DNA from: Sipunculus nudus | Lineage: Eukaryota; Annelida; Sipuncula; Golfingiida; Sipunculidae | NCBI GenBank assembly: GCA_026874595.1 | Contig: CM049318.1 | Coordinates: forward strand, 39,827,956 to 39,891,955 | Length of the DNA: 64,000 nucleotides | Reading direction: 5' to 3' | Shown: positions 12,501 to 26,763 of the stretch, one piece after another | How the letters are laid out: each line of letters opens with the position of its first letter | How positions within the stretch are numbered: position 1 is the stretch's first letter | The notes under the pieces: generated by a model | Seen by the model: only the letters and a program-made list of their open reading frames with translations | What the model was told of the DNA's origin: nothing | Database searches by the model: none | Made by a program: the position numbers and the translations under genes

Positions 12501-15500
12501 ATTACAATAGAATATTTCTACATCCACCTTCGTGCTGCCCTCGCTTTTCCCTTCTCCGAACCCCATCCCAAAGTCAGCCTCAGTAAGCAAGAACAAGATG
12601 AATCAGATATATTCATACTTTAATATTTTTTATAACTATTCGTCCATAGGTACCTATGTACATGCCAGAAATTATGTCAATATTGTGTAATATGTAGACA
12701 TAGTGGGCATCACAATAATGTACCTTGTCAAGACTAAAGAGATATTGTGTCATACAGTCACATATTCATAAATCACTTCATCAGCATAGTTAATCATAAC
12801 ATCATATCTGTCAAATTGAACTCTTGCAGACTACCATACACTTTAGATCCTTCAACAAATAGCCTTATCTTCATTCGACTACTGCTTATTACTGCTGTCA
12901 TTGCATTCATATTTGCTCAAATATACTACAATTTTCAACCCCTCCTAAATAAATAAAAAATAAACCACTTTATTTGACTCTATTAATCCATCAGTCAGGT
13001 AATTTCATTTATCATTTACTCACATATTACATTACATTCCTTTATAATAGCCCAACATGTACATGATATTCATAAGCTTTATCGACTCGATATAGTATCA
13101 CAGTGGAGAAACATTTATAGTCCAATCACGATCAGCTGAGCGCCGTGACCCATGGGTCCCTTGTTTTATATCAGAAACTAGAATCAACCAGAAGCAGGGG
13201 TCAGACCAGTCAAGTTCTGCTGCTCCACAAAGCTCCAGTTTTTAAGTACAGATGTTTTGTTACAAAAGAAAGTGCAAAACTGTTTAAAAGGTATTTTGGC
13301 AAATTTTTGTCCCAGTGGTAAGCACTCCTTAGATTTTGGTCCAAATTATGTATTTTAAATAAAACAACTTCCAACAGAATACTCTAAGTAAAGTTTTTCA
13401 GTTAGTATGAGTTCTGAAATAAAGTGTGTGTAAAAATTTCACTAATGTTCTCATATAAAGCTTAGTGTTACACCTTTATGAAGACTGCATAATAGCCTTC
13501 TGATGGCCAGCTAATAGTTGGCTTAATGATAGAGCAGTCTCTGAACAGAAAAAAAAAAATCAGCTGAAGTATACTTTGTCTTGAGCATTTATGTGATGCA
13601 GTAACAATGGAAGTACCCCAGCCTCAATGGCTCAGGGGTAGAGCACAGGACTCAAAGCCGGGAGGACGCAAGTGCAAATCTCGAGACAGTAAGATTTTCA
13701 CAGTTGGCTCCCACCCAGGATGAGTGCTCTGCAGGCTTAATTGGAAGGCTTTGCCCCACAGCGGGGTTTTAATCACAAACGAGTGCATCTTTGAGGGGTT
13801 CCTCAGTGTTATGACCCAGCAGTAGGGATGATCACACACCAAGGACCTGCAAGTGTGGTTGACACCGGGCCTGGGTGACACTAGGATACAAAAATAATAT
13901 GACAGGAAGCGCCTTGTCATGTAGTCCAAAACCGAAATGGAACTCTGCAGATGTACATACTTAGATTAAGAATTTGATAAGAGAGCATAAATATGCAGGC
14001 AGTTACCTTCACCAAAAAAAAAAAGGACTGGAAGTACTGTGTGTCCCTCAAATTTGACTCACAAATTGTTTCCACAAAGTTGGCTTTGATCATAGATCAG
14101 TCATTATTGGATTCATTATTCGCATGTGTGACCAAACACTTTAAAAGGAAGAACCCTGTTGACTATGGTGTAAGAAGGTCGAGATTACATCTGAAGTTGA
14201 TCTCAATTTTGGTTTCAGATGATAAAATTCCTGTTGTGAATGTTAGCCTCTAATGTCATGTTAGTCAGCTGAATGTCATGACCCATGTGTCACTTGTTTA
14301 GACTCTCTTCTTTCAGACACATTTTGTATATAATTTTATCCACTGTTGAATTGAAATTCAGTATTTAACCCATTCAACTCAAATAAATAAAATACTTAAC
14401 ACAGAAGGGCAATTCTAGACGAGAATTTGAGGGGTTAGTTGAGTACCCTTAGTTAATTTCAAGTTCCTTGAGTGGGTTAAAAATTAAGAACACAGTACAT
14501 ACCCACAGTTTGCCATTACCCCTTCCTGGATTCCATGGTAAACAAGTATAATCATAACATCTTAAAGCAGATTATAAACATTAAAGAAAAAATACACTGT
14601 GTTAAAGGTATATTATATTTGATTTTTATAGCTTCTCGACACCAGAGAGCACACTAGCTCCACCTGGCAGGGAGGCCTGAGAAAGCTCAAGTTGATGTGG
14701 CCATACATGTGGCCTCGCAAGCAGTTCACGTTACAGCTACGAGTCCTTGCCTGTTTTGGGATACTTGGAGCTGGGCGTGGCATCAATGTCTTGGTCCCTA
14801 TATACTACAAGAAAATTGGTGAGATCATTTTTATCTCTGTTTAGATCAGGCTTGGGCCAAGTACATGTACTCAAGTAACACATATATGTACTTGCACTGA
14901 TAAGTATAAACCAGACAATACTTGCACTGGTCCAGCACACTGGTCCAGTACTCCAGTACTATACTTGTACTTGTAACCCATGTACATCTGCTTGAAAAAG
15001 TCAAGTATGTTTCAAGTAATGGTCATGTAGAGGAAAAGACTGGAAATAAATCAACTGTTTACCACTGGACTTGGTGGTAGTGCCCCTGTGGAGTCTACCA
15101 CACTTACATTCATGTGTTTCTTGTGTACTGAGCTATACATATATACAATATAGATGAAAATATAACTCATTATTATGAAATATGTTTTATCATATTTAAT
15201 TAAGTACTTGCACTCTAGTACAGAGTCCTGTAAAAATCTTGAAAACTTTCTTTTTGTACTTATACTTAGGTGTAGACTGGGGTTGGAATGGTAAACAATA
15301 CCTCAGATAATCAAGCCAGTCTGTCTACCCAGACTTGAGTTATTGCCCATAAACAAGTGAATGGAAGGGACCTGTGACCTTGATTTTTGACCTTTGAGAC
15401 CTAAAAATCTAGAATAAATCTCCCCCTATTGGAAAGTCAGCTATATGTGGAAGAGGTAAGGTTTGGGATAATGAGTTTCGCTTTAAATGCATCCACAATC

Positions 15501-18500
15501 TTTTTAAAGAAGTGGGTCCTGACTCTTAAATCAAAGGACTTTTCACTTTTACTGGTGAGTCATATACAGGTCAGGTTTGAAACCAATATATCAATTCAAA
15601 CTGGAGTTATCATCTGGATACAAATCTGTGGACATATGGCCCACGTGACCTTTGACATTGTGACTCTAAGATTGATAGGGGAATTCCTATAGGAATGTCA
15701 GCCATGTGTGCAAAAAACAAGGTTAGGGATTAAAAGTATGGCATTGGATGCATCCACAGTCTTCTTAAATAAGTGGGTCCTGTGACCTTGACCTTTGACT
15801 TCATGACGACAAAATCAATTGTTACCGTAAAATCTGTGAAATTTCGTACCTCGATGAATTTCGTACACGATCTTTCTTCAGTAACCATAATTATTAAAAT
15901 GACATGTTAAATTTCGAACTGCCGATGGTCTGTTACGCCATATTTGAAGTTAGCAGGACTGCGGTGAATGTAACACTGACGAAACCTCACCCTGTTATCA
16001 GGTATTGAACAAGCCTACCGGTCTGATCGATGTGCATGCCATGCTATTGATAATCAATATGAATTATATCTACATCATATAGAATGTAATTTGACTGAAA
16101 ACTAAGATTTTTGTTTCAGCAACAATAAGAAAAACTTAAAATATCTTGAATGTGAGTTGCTTAATTGTCTGGGATGCGAGCGACGCACCGTGAACAACTG
16201 GCAGACGTCCATGAAGTTTGACGGAGGTTGGAAATTGGATATTGAATAATCAGGATTAACTCCGTGAATGATCTTAAGACAACTAGCTTTACGTGCACCG
16301 CAAAGGGGGATTTCCATGGGGTATCATGCTTTAGTGGTGGCCATATAGAAATCAAGTTTGAAATCTAGATGTCAAACAAAACTGGAGTATTCATCTTGAA
16401 AGAAATTTGTGGACAGGTGGACAGCCTTACAGACAGACAGGGTGATTACTAAAAGGCACCTGGTGATTCAAGCAGGGCCCATATAAACACACAAGGTTTC
16501 ATAACTCTAGATGAAACCAAAGTTGAGAATCTAATGGTATAAATAATTTTTCAGTCTGAAAATAAAGGAAAATGCATCAAAAATAGAAAAAAATACAGGT
16601 GACACAGGTATTTAGGAACTGAAGAAACCAGTCTGATCAATAAACAGAACAGGTCTCAGGACACTAGATGGAACCACACCTGAGAAAATGTCATGATTGC
16701 TGTCATTTGACAGTCTCACTAATAAAATAAATAAAAAATAAAAAAAAATAGAAAATTACAGTTGGCACCACCAGTGTTAGGGATCTGATGAAGCTTGTCA
16801 TGGTCAGTATTCAAGGCAAGATTCATGGCAATCCATGCATTAATCATCAATACACTAGCGGTTTTGTATCAAATTTCATACTCACAGCCTGATAGCTCAT
16901 AGGATATAGGTTGCAGTGACCTAATTTCAAGTTTCCAAAAAGTTTTTTTTTTACCTCCTTGGATATTCACTTAGAAATTTCTAGGGTCAGCAGTTACGAT
17001 TTGTGCTCTGCTAATGGCTACTAAAACACACTAATGGATGACAGACAAATCGCCACTTGAGCCTATTTCTACAGCTTGGCAGAGATATATTTCTACTGTT
17101 TGGCAGGGACATATTTCTACAGTTTGGCAGGGACATATTTCTTTAGGTCTGTCTGGTTTCATAATGAGAAACACAAATAAAAAAAAATCAGTAAATTTAG
17201 TACATTCCTGCATATCCTTAGCTGGGGAGGATGCTTCTTTATGATCAATATAGTTTTATACACAGGAAGTCCCTTAGACTCATTTCCTCAAGATGTATAC
17301 AAGTATCATTTCCAAGATTTAACATTCTGGCACCTATTACAATAATGTACATTACACAACATCAGTTATAAAGTATCCGGACAGTCGATGTAATGACTGG
17401 AATTTGACATATTTTGTAGGCATATCATCCATCATGTTCAAGTGCAGGTAACCAGAAAACAATATATGAAATTTCTTTGACATTAATAGTAGAGCTGCAA
17501 CAGAGGATCAAACATCATATGAATTATTGTGTAAGAAATCATATGAACTGATTATAGAGTAGGTCTCTGCTGGTATTTTGACTTACAGTTTATGGAGAAA
17601 TGACTGTCATAGGGTTCACTAATTGCTGGGTGGTCTTATGTCAGTTAAGTGATGCAACTAATTCAAGTCCTCACAATTTTGTAATTCTTGTGGGTGTATA
17701 ATAACATGTTTTCATTTGTATTATGTAATTATCTTGCTTGAGCTGATTAAAGCCTATTTGTATGCAGATGTTTCACCTATATATAAGCAACTATTTATAT
17801 ACATCTACTTTAAATGGTCCCTAGGAAATTTTGTGGTTAAATTATTCTGAATGCAAGACAGTATTGGGCAAAGTTTTCTCCTTTGAGCCACATGGGAAAT
17901 CTGTAAGGTCCTCAGTAGGCTACACTGAGTAAAAATGAGAATTACTAAATAATAATTGTAATTTTTCTAAATAAATAAAATTATATATTTAAAATATATG
18001 TTAATATATACAACAAAAGACTTAAATCATACTCAATCCATTAAAAAATTCATCATAGCTTAGGAAATCTTTCTGTTGGATAAAAATTTAAATGTCTAAT
18101 TTTGCACAAATTGACTTTGCAAGATAATTTTCAAGATCACACAAATAGGCAGGGCCACCTAGCCCAACTTTATATTACAGGCAAATCATTATGTTAATTT
18201 TTTTCTGAATCAGTCATAAAATATGATTTTAGTTTCATGTTACATTTCTTATCATTTATCTCAAGTACTGTTGCACCTATTAGCATCAAAATTGATTCAC
18301 CATGTGACTTGTGAGTGAGTGGTGCCTGTAGGTGATGTCTCTTCTTGACCTGTCTCTTAGCCATTTTTTACCACTTAAACCACTTGTCTTACTTACCCAG
18401 TTCCTTGAGTTAGGGACATAAAATGAATATAAATTGAGTTGAATTATCTTTCAAAATGGATTATTTCCTTAAATCAAAATTTTACATTTAGGAATGTCAG

Positions 18501-20102
18501 GACGCCCAAGGAATGGTTGCTGCTTTCAGCAACAAATTTTCCAGGCTGACTGATCTTGCACTGTACATTATGCAGACAGGTGCAATATGCAGTACTGTTG
18601 TTGACACCTAAGTAGTTTGACTTGCATGTAGCTCCTGGTAACTCCCACATAGCCTGACTGAGACATATGTTTTGTTCTTTGCTCAAGTAAGTAAAATTTA
18701 CTGAATTCCTGCTGGGCATCTTGACTGTAAACATGAGAACTGCCTAATTTAGATGACAGCCAAAATGATAGAATTTTCATTTTCATTGTTTTGTTTCATT
18801 ATTACATTGTTTTGTTTCATTATTACCCACTTTTATATACCATTACCCTCAGCAAGACTAAGACTTTGGGTCTTTTGTTCACATTGCTTTTAATCCACAA
18901 TGCAGACATTTAAATCAATATCTGCAGGACAACGAAAAATGTATTTGAAGGAATTCTCTCAAATCCAGCAGATATTTTGCAAGTATTTTTCATATAAAGT
19001 GGTCCAGGTATGACTGGTATCACTGATCCCATACCTTATGATTTATGTTTGAATGGATGGGACTATGTATGAGCTTCCTGGCCCTTGTTTTACATATTTA
19101 TCAGCTAATACAGTTGCTGAAATCTTTGAAGGTTTAAGCTAAGATGAGAATGACTTAAATCAAACTCTCTCACTCTCTCTCACTCTCTGTCTTTCTTTTT
19201 CTCTTTCTCGCATGCACACACACATGTAGACGTGTTTTGTATGTTTAGTCATTTATATACTAGTAATACCAGTATTTAATTTTTTAATAAGTTTGAAGGG
19301 TTTTTATCAAATCATAAAAGTATAAAAAAAGCTGCCTGTTCATTTAAATCAGGCAGTACATCTACCAGCTGATCCTATGAACCATGAAACCATGAGATGT
19401 TTTATACATGACATTGTCCGTGAACCTTGTGTTGTTTGATGTTTATTTAATGGTCCCTGATGTCTGCGGAATGCAGCTGTGTATATAGAGGAAAATACAT
19501 TTAGGAGGTGTTATCAGAAAATATAATATTCCCAGCTGGTATAAATCGTCACGCCTATTAAGTATTATTTTACACTTTTGATCATGTTCCTAAATGTGTT
19601 TACCTGAGGTACAAGTTTTGCATGTGTCTGTGTCTAGTTTGATTTGAATGTCTGCAGGAGCAATGCAGTGTTGAAATAATGCAATGTTCAATCTTTTAAG
19701 GGAGAGAACATAGTCTTTATTTGGTTAAGGCATCACACTTTGGTGCTGAAGGTCCCCATTTTAATTTGTATCAGACCTTTAAGGGTAAAATGGTAAAATC
19801 TGGATGGAACCTTTGAGATTCCCTATGATGTCATACATATAGGTAGTGACTAAATCATATTTCCTAGCCCCATGAAAAGAAAACTTGAAATCCAGATAGC
19901 TTATCAAAACATATCATTATTAAAAGATTTTGATGGGTATCAGTAGCAAAGTGGGGTTGATCAAGAGTGATTGTTAACCTTGTGTATATGTGTGTTTGTG
20001 TGTGTGTGTGGTGGGTGATATTAATATAATTGTCATACACTGATTGCTGATAGTGTGCTTTAAAATTACTCATTATCATTCTGACATAACAATTACTCAA
20101 TC

Positions 20103-20170
<68 letters not shown>

Positions 20171-23100
20171 GTATGTAACAAGGTATTTGAAACCTCAATT
20201 ACTTTATGTTACTCTCTGTATGCAAACATATGCAAACCCCAGAATGAGACAGAGTTTCCAGTATTTCCAGGTATTATCATACATCCCTGTATTTTATATG
20301 TGATAATTATCCAGTTATTTGACTAGCAACTTTTGAATCCTCCGTTTCAGTTTTAGAGTCTCTTTTAGGATACAGATATTGAGAATGGACTTCATAGGTT
20401 GATCCATTGTAATTTACATACAAAATAGACACAGTCTAACACTACTAATAAAACTACATCACCTGATATAGGTTACCATTTGTTTTATGTCCAGCGCTGC
20501 TGACATGGCTGTAATAACACTGACTTTTAATGATCATTAAAATTGCCATGCAGGTACTTTGTATCCCAATCTAAAATATGTTGCTCACATTGCCGTCTGA
20601 CACCTGTTTGGGGATGTAGTTTTCTGATAGAATTCCTGTGAAGGAGCTACTATATAAACATAAAGTCATTTAATTCCATTATATGCATTGTACTTCAGCA
20701 TAGCTTAGCACTTAGACTGTGTAATATAAGTTAATGGTACATTTAACCTGTATAAATGGTCACAATATTTACATAAGAATGAGACAATCTGCCTGAGAGT
20801 ATCACCTAGTCTCACTATTAAAAAATGTATAATCTGATAGGAGATGGTGTGTGACCTTGACCTTGACCCACCTCTGTCTGTACAGATTAAGAATTAATTA
20901 AGCATATATACTCTTAACAATTTACAGATAAACAGTATTATGTCTAAAACCAATTCAGTAACTAGATCTCACTACTTTATTTTCTTGATCAGCTCTCTTA
21001 ATTCAGTTTACAAACCATTGAATGATATGTGGTTGAAATTTGTAGTTAGCCTCTTGTTCCAACTGTAACACTCCCTCTATCAGTCTGTCTGTCCTTCTGT
21101 CTGTAGATTGTCTATTTGCTTATATCTGTCTCTCTCTTTAACAGACTTTAACCTGATAACAATACAAGCACCCTGCAGTTTGTAAGCCTTTGTTATGTAC
21201 ATATTTGGCTCATCTGACTGAAAGTCTTCTGAGCTATAGCAATCACTCTTCGTCCATCGTTCTTCTGTCTGTCCTTCTGTAAACAGGGCATAAAATGTAA
21301 CTACTTGACTTAGAAATTTCTAACTAAACATCCAGAGAGGTCATTAAACATTCCCTTTGGACACCTGAAATTATTTCACTGTGACCTATATATCCTCTAA
21401 GTTACAGTGCCTGTTTGTGCACCTCAGAATAATTAAAAATACAAAAGCTCCAGTGTCTCAATACCTAACACATTGATTGCCATTAATATTTTTATGCATA
21501 TTGATCATGGATAGTTTCATCTATATTTTTGAAATCTTCAAATAAAGCAGTCCAGATGTTAACAGGGCCCAAACTGTAACCATAAGACCTGGAAACTTCT
21601 AACTGTATATCCAGGAAACTGGAAACTATATTTACCATGACCTTTATTCTGCGAGCTATAGGAAAAAATCATGATTTGATTACCCTGCAAGTCAGAAATG
21701 CTAAAATTATATCTGTTATGCCTGGAACCTTCTCACGCAACATCCTGGGAGGCTGTGGGCAAATTTTCTGGGAAACCTGAAACTAAGTCATGATGACTTA
21801 TGTTCTGTAAGTGATTGACCAAAAACATGATTTTGAGCACCCATACAGTCTGACAGGGCACACATTGTATCTGTTAAAGGTAGAAACTTTTAATTGTACA
21901 TACAGGGACGTCTAAGGCAAATATTCTCAGAAAGCTGAAACTAGGTCATAGTGGCCTGTATTCTGTGAGCTACTGGCCAAAATCATGATTTTGAGCACTC
22001 AGATAGTCAGACATAACAGGGCACAGATTGTATCTGTCAGACCTAGAAACTTTTAACTGTAAACCCCGGGAGGCCCATGGCAAATCTCCACGGAAACCTG
22101 AAATTAAGTCATTATGACCTAAAAACATGATTTTGAGCACCCAGAAAGTCAGAAAGTGTTAATAATTCATATATATATACACGTTGAAACTGCATTTAAC
22201 AGGACACTCAAGGGACTGGAGGTTTTTGTCTGTATTAGTGAGTTGTTGTGTATAGAGGAGTTTGACTTATTGGGTTTATTCTTCAATGAATGTGCCTGAT
22301 GTTCTGTGCTTTGATTAATTGTACGCTTAATTTAAAAACAAAAATGTATGTGATCATTTTCAAAAAAGCTTAAAAACATTTGTAATTTATAAACTAGACA
22401 CTTTCTTTCACTGTTAAAATCATAAACACTAATCTTGGCAGTTTCACTTAGACGTAACATGCTTCATCTTCTAAGCAAGCGGTAGCTAGCCTATGCCTGG
22501 TTGCACTAGGCATATTGAAGATTCGTTATTGACAGCGTCCAGACAACATGATTACTTGTTAAAGGATAGTTATGAAGAACACAAATAAAAAACAAGCTCT
22601 TGTCTTTGTGATCATAATGCATACAAAAGTAGAATGATTGTCTGTCTGAAAATTCACTTTATATAGGCTCCATATGAAAATAAACCTTCCTTTCAAGTTT
22701 GGCATGTTTTAAAAATGCCCCTATCAGCCATTGGTTTAAAATTGGATCAGTAGTTTAAATTGTGAAAATCAAGGCCCTTGTGGTTTACAAAAAAATAGAA
22801 AACATTGTTTACGATTTACTTAATGAACCACTGGAGTAACTCTTCACCAAGCATTTACCACAAATGAGTGCAAACTGAAGCTAACTAATTAAAAGGCATG
22901 AACAGTTGTCTTTGCTGGTGGTCTTGTCAAATAAAAAACTGTTTGAAAGCTTAGGTTTTTTATTGCTGGTTGACCGGCCAATCTTAATTAAATAATGATT
23001 GTGATATCTACATATTTATAGAAATAAACCACAACAATTTTGACTGTATATTTACATATAAAATCCTGATGGTTCACCAAATCACTGGTTCCTGAGCTGT

Positions 23101-24676
23101 CTATGAGACCAACACAGGTCATATGAGTGCCATCTCCCTCTAGATATGTAATAAAAAACAGAACTCACAATGTCTGTCTGCTCAAGAGGGTAGTGATATG
23201 TACTTGACAGGCAGACGGAATGGGAAAGTTTGTCCATTGTCCAGGATAGTAAGTTGTCCGCTTTATTGAGTTTACGTTAAACATAATATATATTTTGGGC
23301 AGATTTGAAGGGACTGAGAGTTAGTGTCCGCATTAGTGAGTTTTCTGCCTTATTGAGTTGTCCGCAGGAAGGAGTTTCACTGTATATGAATTTTCTATAT
23401 TAATGAGAGTTGTCATTGATACAAAGTGATTATTGAGCATCTTTTTTCAATAAGGAGTTTGTATTATTTTAATCTTCATTTCAGTTGATAGTTTAACGGC
23501 AAAACCAGCTGTAACAGAAGATTCTCACACAGTGACAGTCGGCAGCCTTCAGTTCCGATGGGATTTCATCCTGATTTATGTTGGCCTGCGCTTCTTACAG
23601 GGAGGAGGATTTGGTCAGTACTAGATAAACGCAACCTGTATTGAAACAAAAATGTTTAAAGTATTATTTTATAGTCATCTTTCTATCTTAAAACTACGGG
23701 AATATATGACAGTTACTGACATTTTTACCTCTGTCATTTTTACAACTCACCACTCTGACAGAGCTTTATAGCTAGCTCTACCAGTCCACTTACACATGCT
23801 CATTGCATTCCCCATCCTCATTTTCTCTCTTTCTCTTCCTTTCTCTCTTTTTCTCTTTATTTGTTTCTCTTTCTATCTTTCTTTTTTTTCTTTGTCTATC
23901 TTTCTATCTTAGTGTCTTTCTCTTTCTTTCTTGTTCTTACTCTTTATCTCTCTCTTTCTCTCACTGAGATCTTTCTCTCACTTTCTTTCTGTTTATTTCT
24001 TTTCTTTCTTTATGTTCTTTCTCCCTCTTTCTTTCTGTCTCTTTCTTTGTCATTCACTCTCTATTTATCTCTTTCTCTCTTGCTCTCTCTTCTCTCTCTT
24101 GTTTTCTCTCTTTCTCTTTCTCCTCTCAATCATTCTCTATCTCTATCTCTTTCTCTCTCTCATTCTCTCTGTCTCATCCTGCCTCATTGATGCAAAACTC
24201 ATATTATCCTTCCCTCTCTCTCTTCTCTCTCTCACACTGTATCTCATGTACCCTTCCTCTTGCTCTCCCTACCATTAATGTTCAAATATGCATAATAATG
24301 TCCTACATTTAATACATGTTGGGTGTAATATGAAGGAAATACACTTTTCCCCTCATTGTGCCAATTCTGTATCCCTATGTCTTCAGGAGTTGGTCTGCTG
24401 AACAATTTACGTTCATTCCTGTGGATACGGGTTCAGCAGTACACGAGCAGGGAGGTTCGACTCAAACTGTTCAGTCACCTCCATGGGTGAGTGACGTCTG
24501 TATTTTTATGGCTATGAAATGGTCTGCTGGTCTGAGGATGGCCTTTATGATACACACAGGAGATGTCAGCTTATGTTACAGTTTTAAGTTATATAGCAGT
24601 TAAATTTTTATATTATTTTAGTTTAATGAAGGAGGCTTGGTCTAATTAAGGTATACAGTTAACACATTAAATCTGT

Positions 24677-24718
<42 letters not shown>

Positions 24719-26704
24719 AATCTTTAATAGGGATACTATGTTTTCACACTGTTTCAACTGAGTTGGTTTCCACAGAACTTTTGTGAGACCCCTAGATGGA
24801 TCCTACTGAAACCCTGCATGATTATAGGGTCACATGGTAAACGGTGCTAAACAAAGATTGTTGGTGCCACATACAAACCTTTTTGGCAAAGTATCCATCT
24901 GTAAATTTTTATTTAGTGATAGCACATATCTCAGGTGTGGATGTATATATTGGCCAAATTGTGAAAGTCCATAGATATTTGATTCCTTTATCTCATACTC
25001 AAGACTGTTGGTACCATCTGCAATAATTTTTACAAGGTGTCCATCTGGCTGTTTGTTTTGAATGAAAATCACTCATATCTCAAGAGTGATTGAATGTATT
25101 AGCCTGAATTTGTGAATGTCAATCCATCCTTGATAGCTTTCTCATACACATGACAGGCGGCGCCCCTTATAATCACATATTTTTTTTTTTAAATATGTCT
25201 ATGCATTTATGTTGAGAGTGTTGGATTAAATCTGCCTGTCTAAAAGCATGTCACTAGATTTTTGATACCTCAGTCTCATGAAATAAGCAAGGTTTTGCCA
25301 AATATGATTATTCATAAATCTATTTTTTGTGAAAATTACATCTCCAGAGAGAATGGATATATCAGGCTAACATTTTGTATATTTATCCATCTTGGAAAGC
25401 TTCATCTCAGATGACTACTATCATGTTTTAATAGAATACATTGACGCCCTTATTTTATGAGTGGTTTGGTGTATTGGCCTGAAATTTTGTATGTCTATAG
25501 ATCTTTAATAGCTCGATCTCATAAATAAACTTGGGGATGCCACATGCAATCCTTTTATGGTGCCAACAATTAATCTCTTTTGGATGAAAATTACAAGTAT
25601 GTCAGGACTGGATGAATGTATCAGCCTGAAATTTTGCATGTTTATAGATCTTCGCTACCTTAATCTCATAAATAAGCCTGATGATCCCACCTAATGTCAT
25701 GTTTTCATAGAATACTTTGATGTTCTTATCATCAATAGTGTTTGTAGAATACATCCATGCATTTATCTCAGGAGTGTTTGAATGTGTCAACCTGAAATTG
25801 TGTATGTCCATAGATTTTGGATTGATTTATCTTGTATACTTAATTGGTAGCACCACTTACAACAGTTTTTGCATGTCTATATTTGGTGAAAATCACATAT
25901 ATCTCAGCAGAAGTTTGATATACAAGCCTGAAATTTTGTGTGTCCAAAGATCTTTGATAGCTTTGTCTTGTACACATTGTATCTTCAATAATTTTGTTTT
26001 GTTTTGTCTGTCTAAGCCTAATGGGATCCTTGGATGTCAGTGCCTCAGATTTGAAGGGCTGTCATGTCACATACCTGTAGTCACTTGTCAGCTGCCCATA
26101 TTTTGCATTATGCATGTATTAGGTTTTAAAATAGCATTAAGTATACATGGATAAAATCTTGCATAAATTTGATTAAATGAACAATGTTTTACACTTTTAT
26201 TTTGTAAAAAGCATGTATGTTAAGTGATTATGTTTAAATTGCATCTAGGTAAAAGTTAACCATGATTTCCAGATTCCAGCCTGGCTCATTTGAAAATTGC
26301 TTACAAATTACAATTCTCAGCCAATGTGGTTGTTAAACATAGTTATATATAGGTGCTGCCATCTAGGCACAAATTTTAAAATTAATTCATTACTTTTATG
26401 CATACCAACTGACTGTAACAGTCACGCAGGATTGTAGGGCTACCTGTAAGTGCCTTATTGATCCACAAATCAACAGTATTTCTGGTCTACCCCAGAAGTT
26501 AAAGGCAAATAAAGAGTAAAGTTTATAAAAAATCATTCAGTCAAAAGGTAAAATTGAACTAAAGTGTGAGTTTCATAAGATAATGAAGGGCTTTTTCATG
26601 TCCTTCATCTGCTCAATGAGACACTAATTAGTAATAATATATATATATATATTTATATTTATAAATTACATATATTTCATTTTATATATTATGTTATATT
26701 ATAT

Positions 26705-26763
<59 letters not shown>

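Noticed and set aside
12747-12956. 69-codon open frame shared by copy A and copy B (57871-58080)
   Set aside because: It starts with GTG, not ATG. Of six base differences between the copies I count five that change the residue and one silent, which is what neutral drift gives; no sign of protein-level selection.
13617-13690. tRNA gene
   Set aside because: A and B boxes are present, but the acceptor and anticodon stems do not pair and the body and tail show it is a SINE head; the same holds for the other SINE copies.
16102-16355. Minus-strand open frames in the intron 3 insert
   Set aside because: Two overlapping frames in non-conserved sequence inside an interspersed repeat; I could not tie them to a protein family.
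23861-24278. Long Phe/Leu/Ser-rich open frames
   Set aside because: They are translations of the CT-rich microsatellite.
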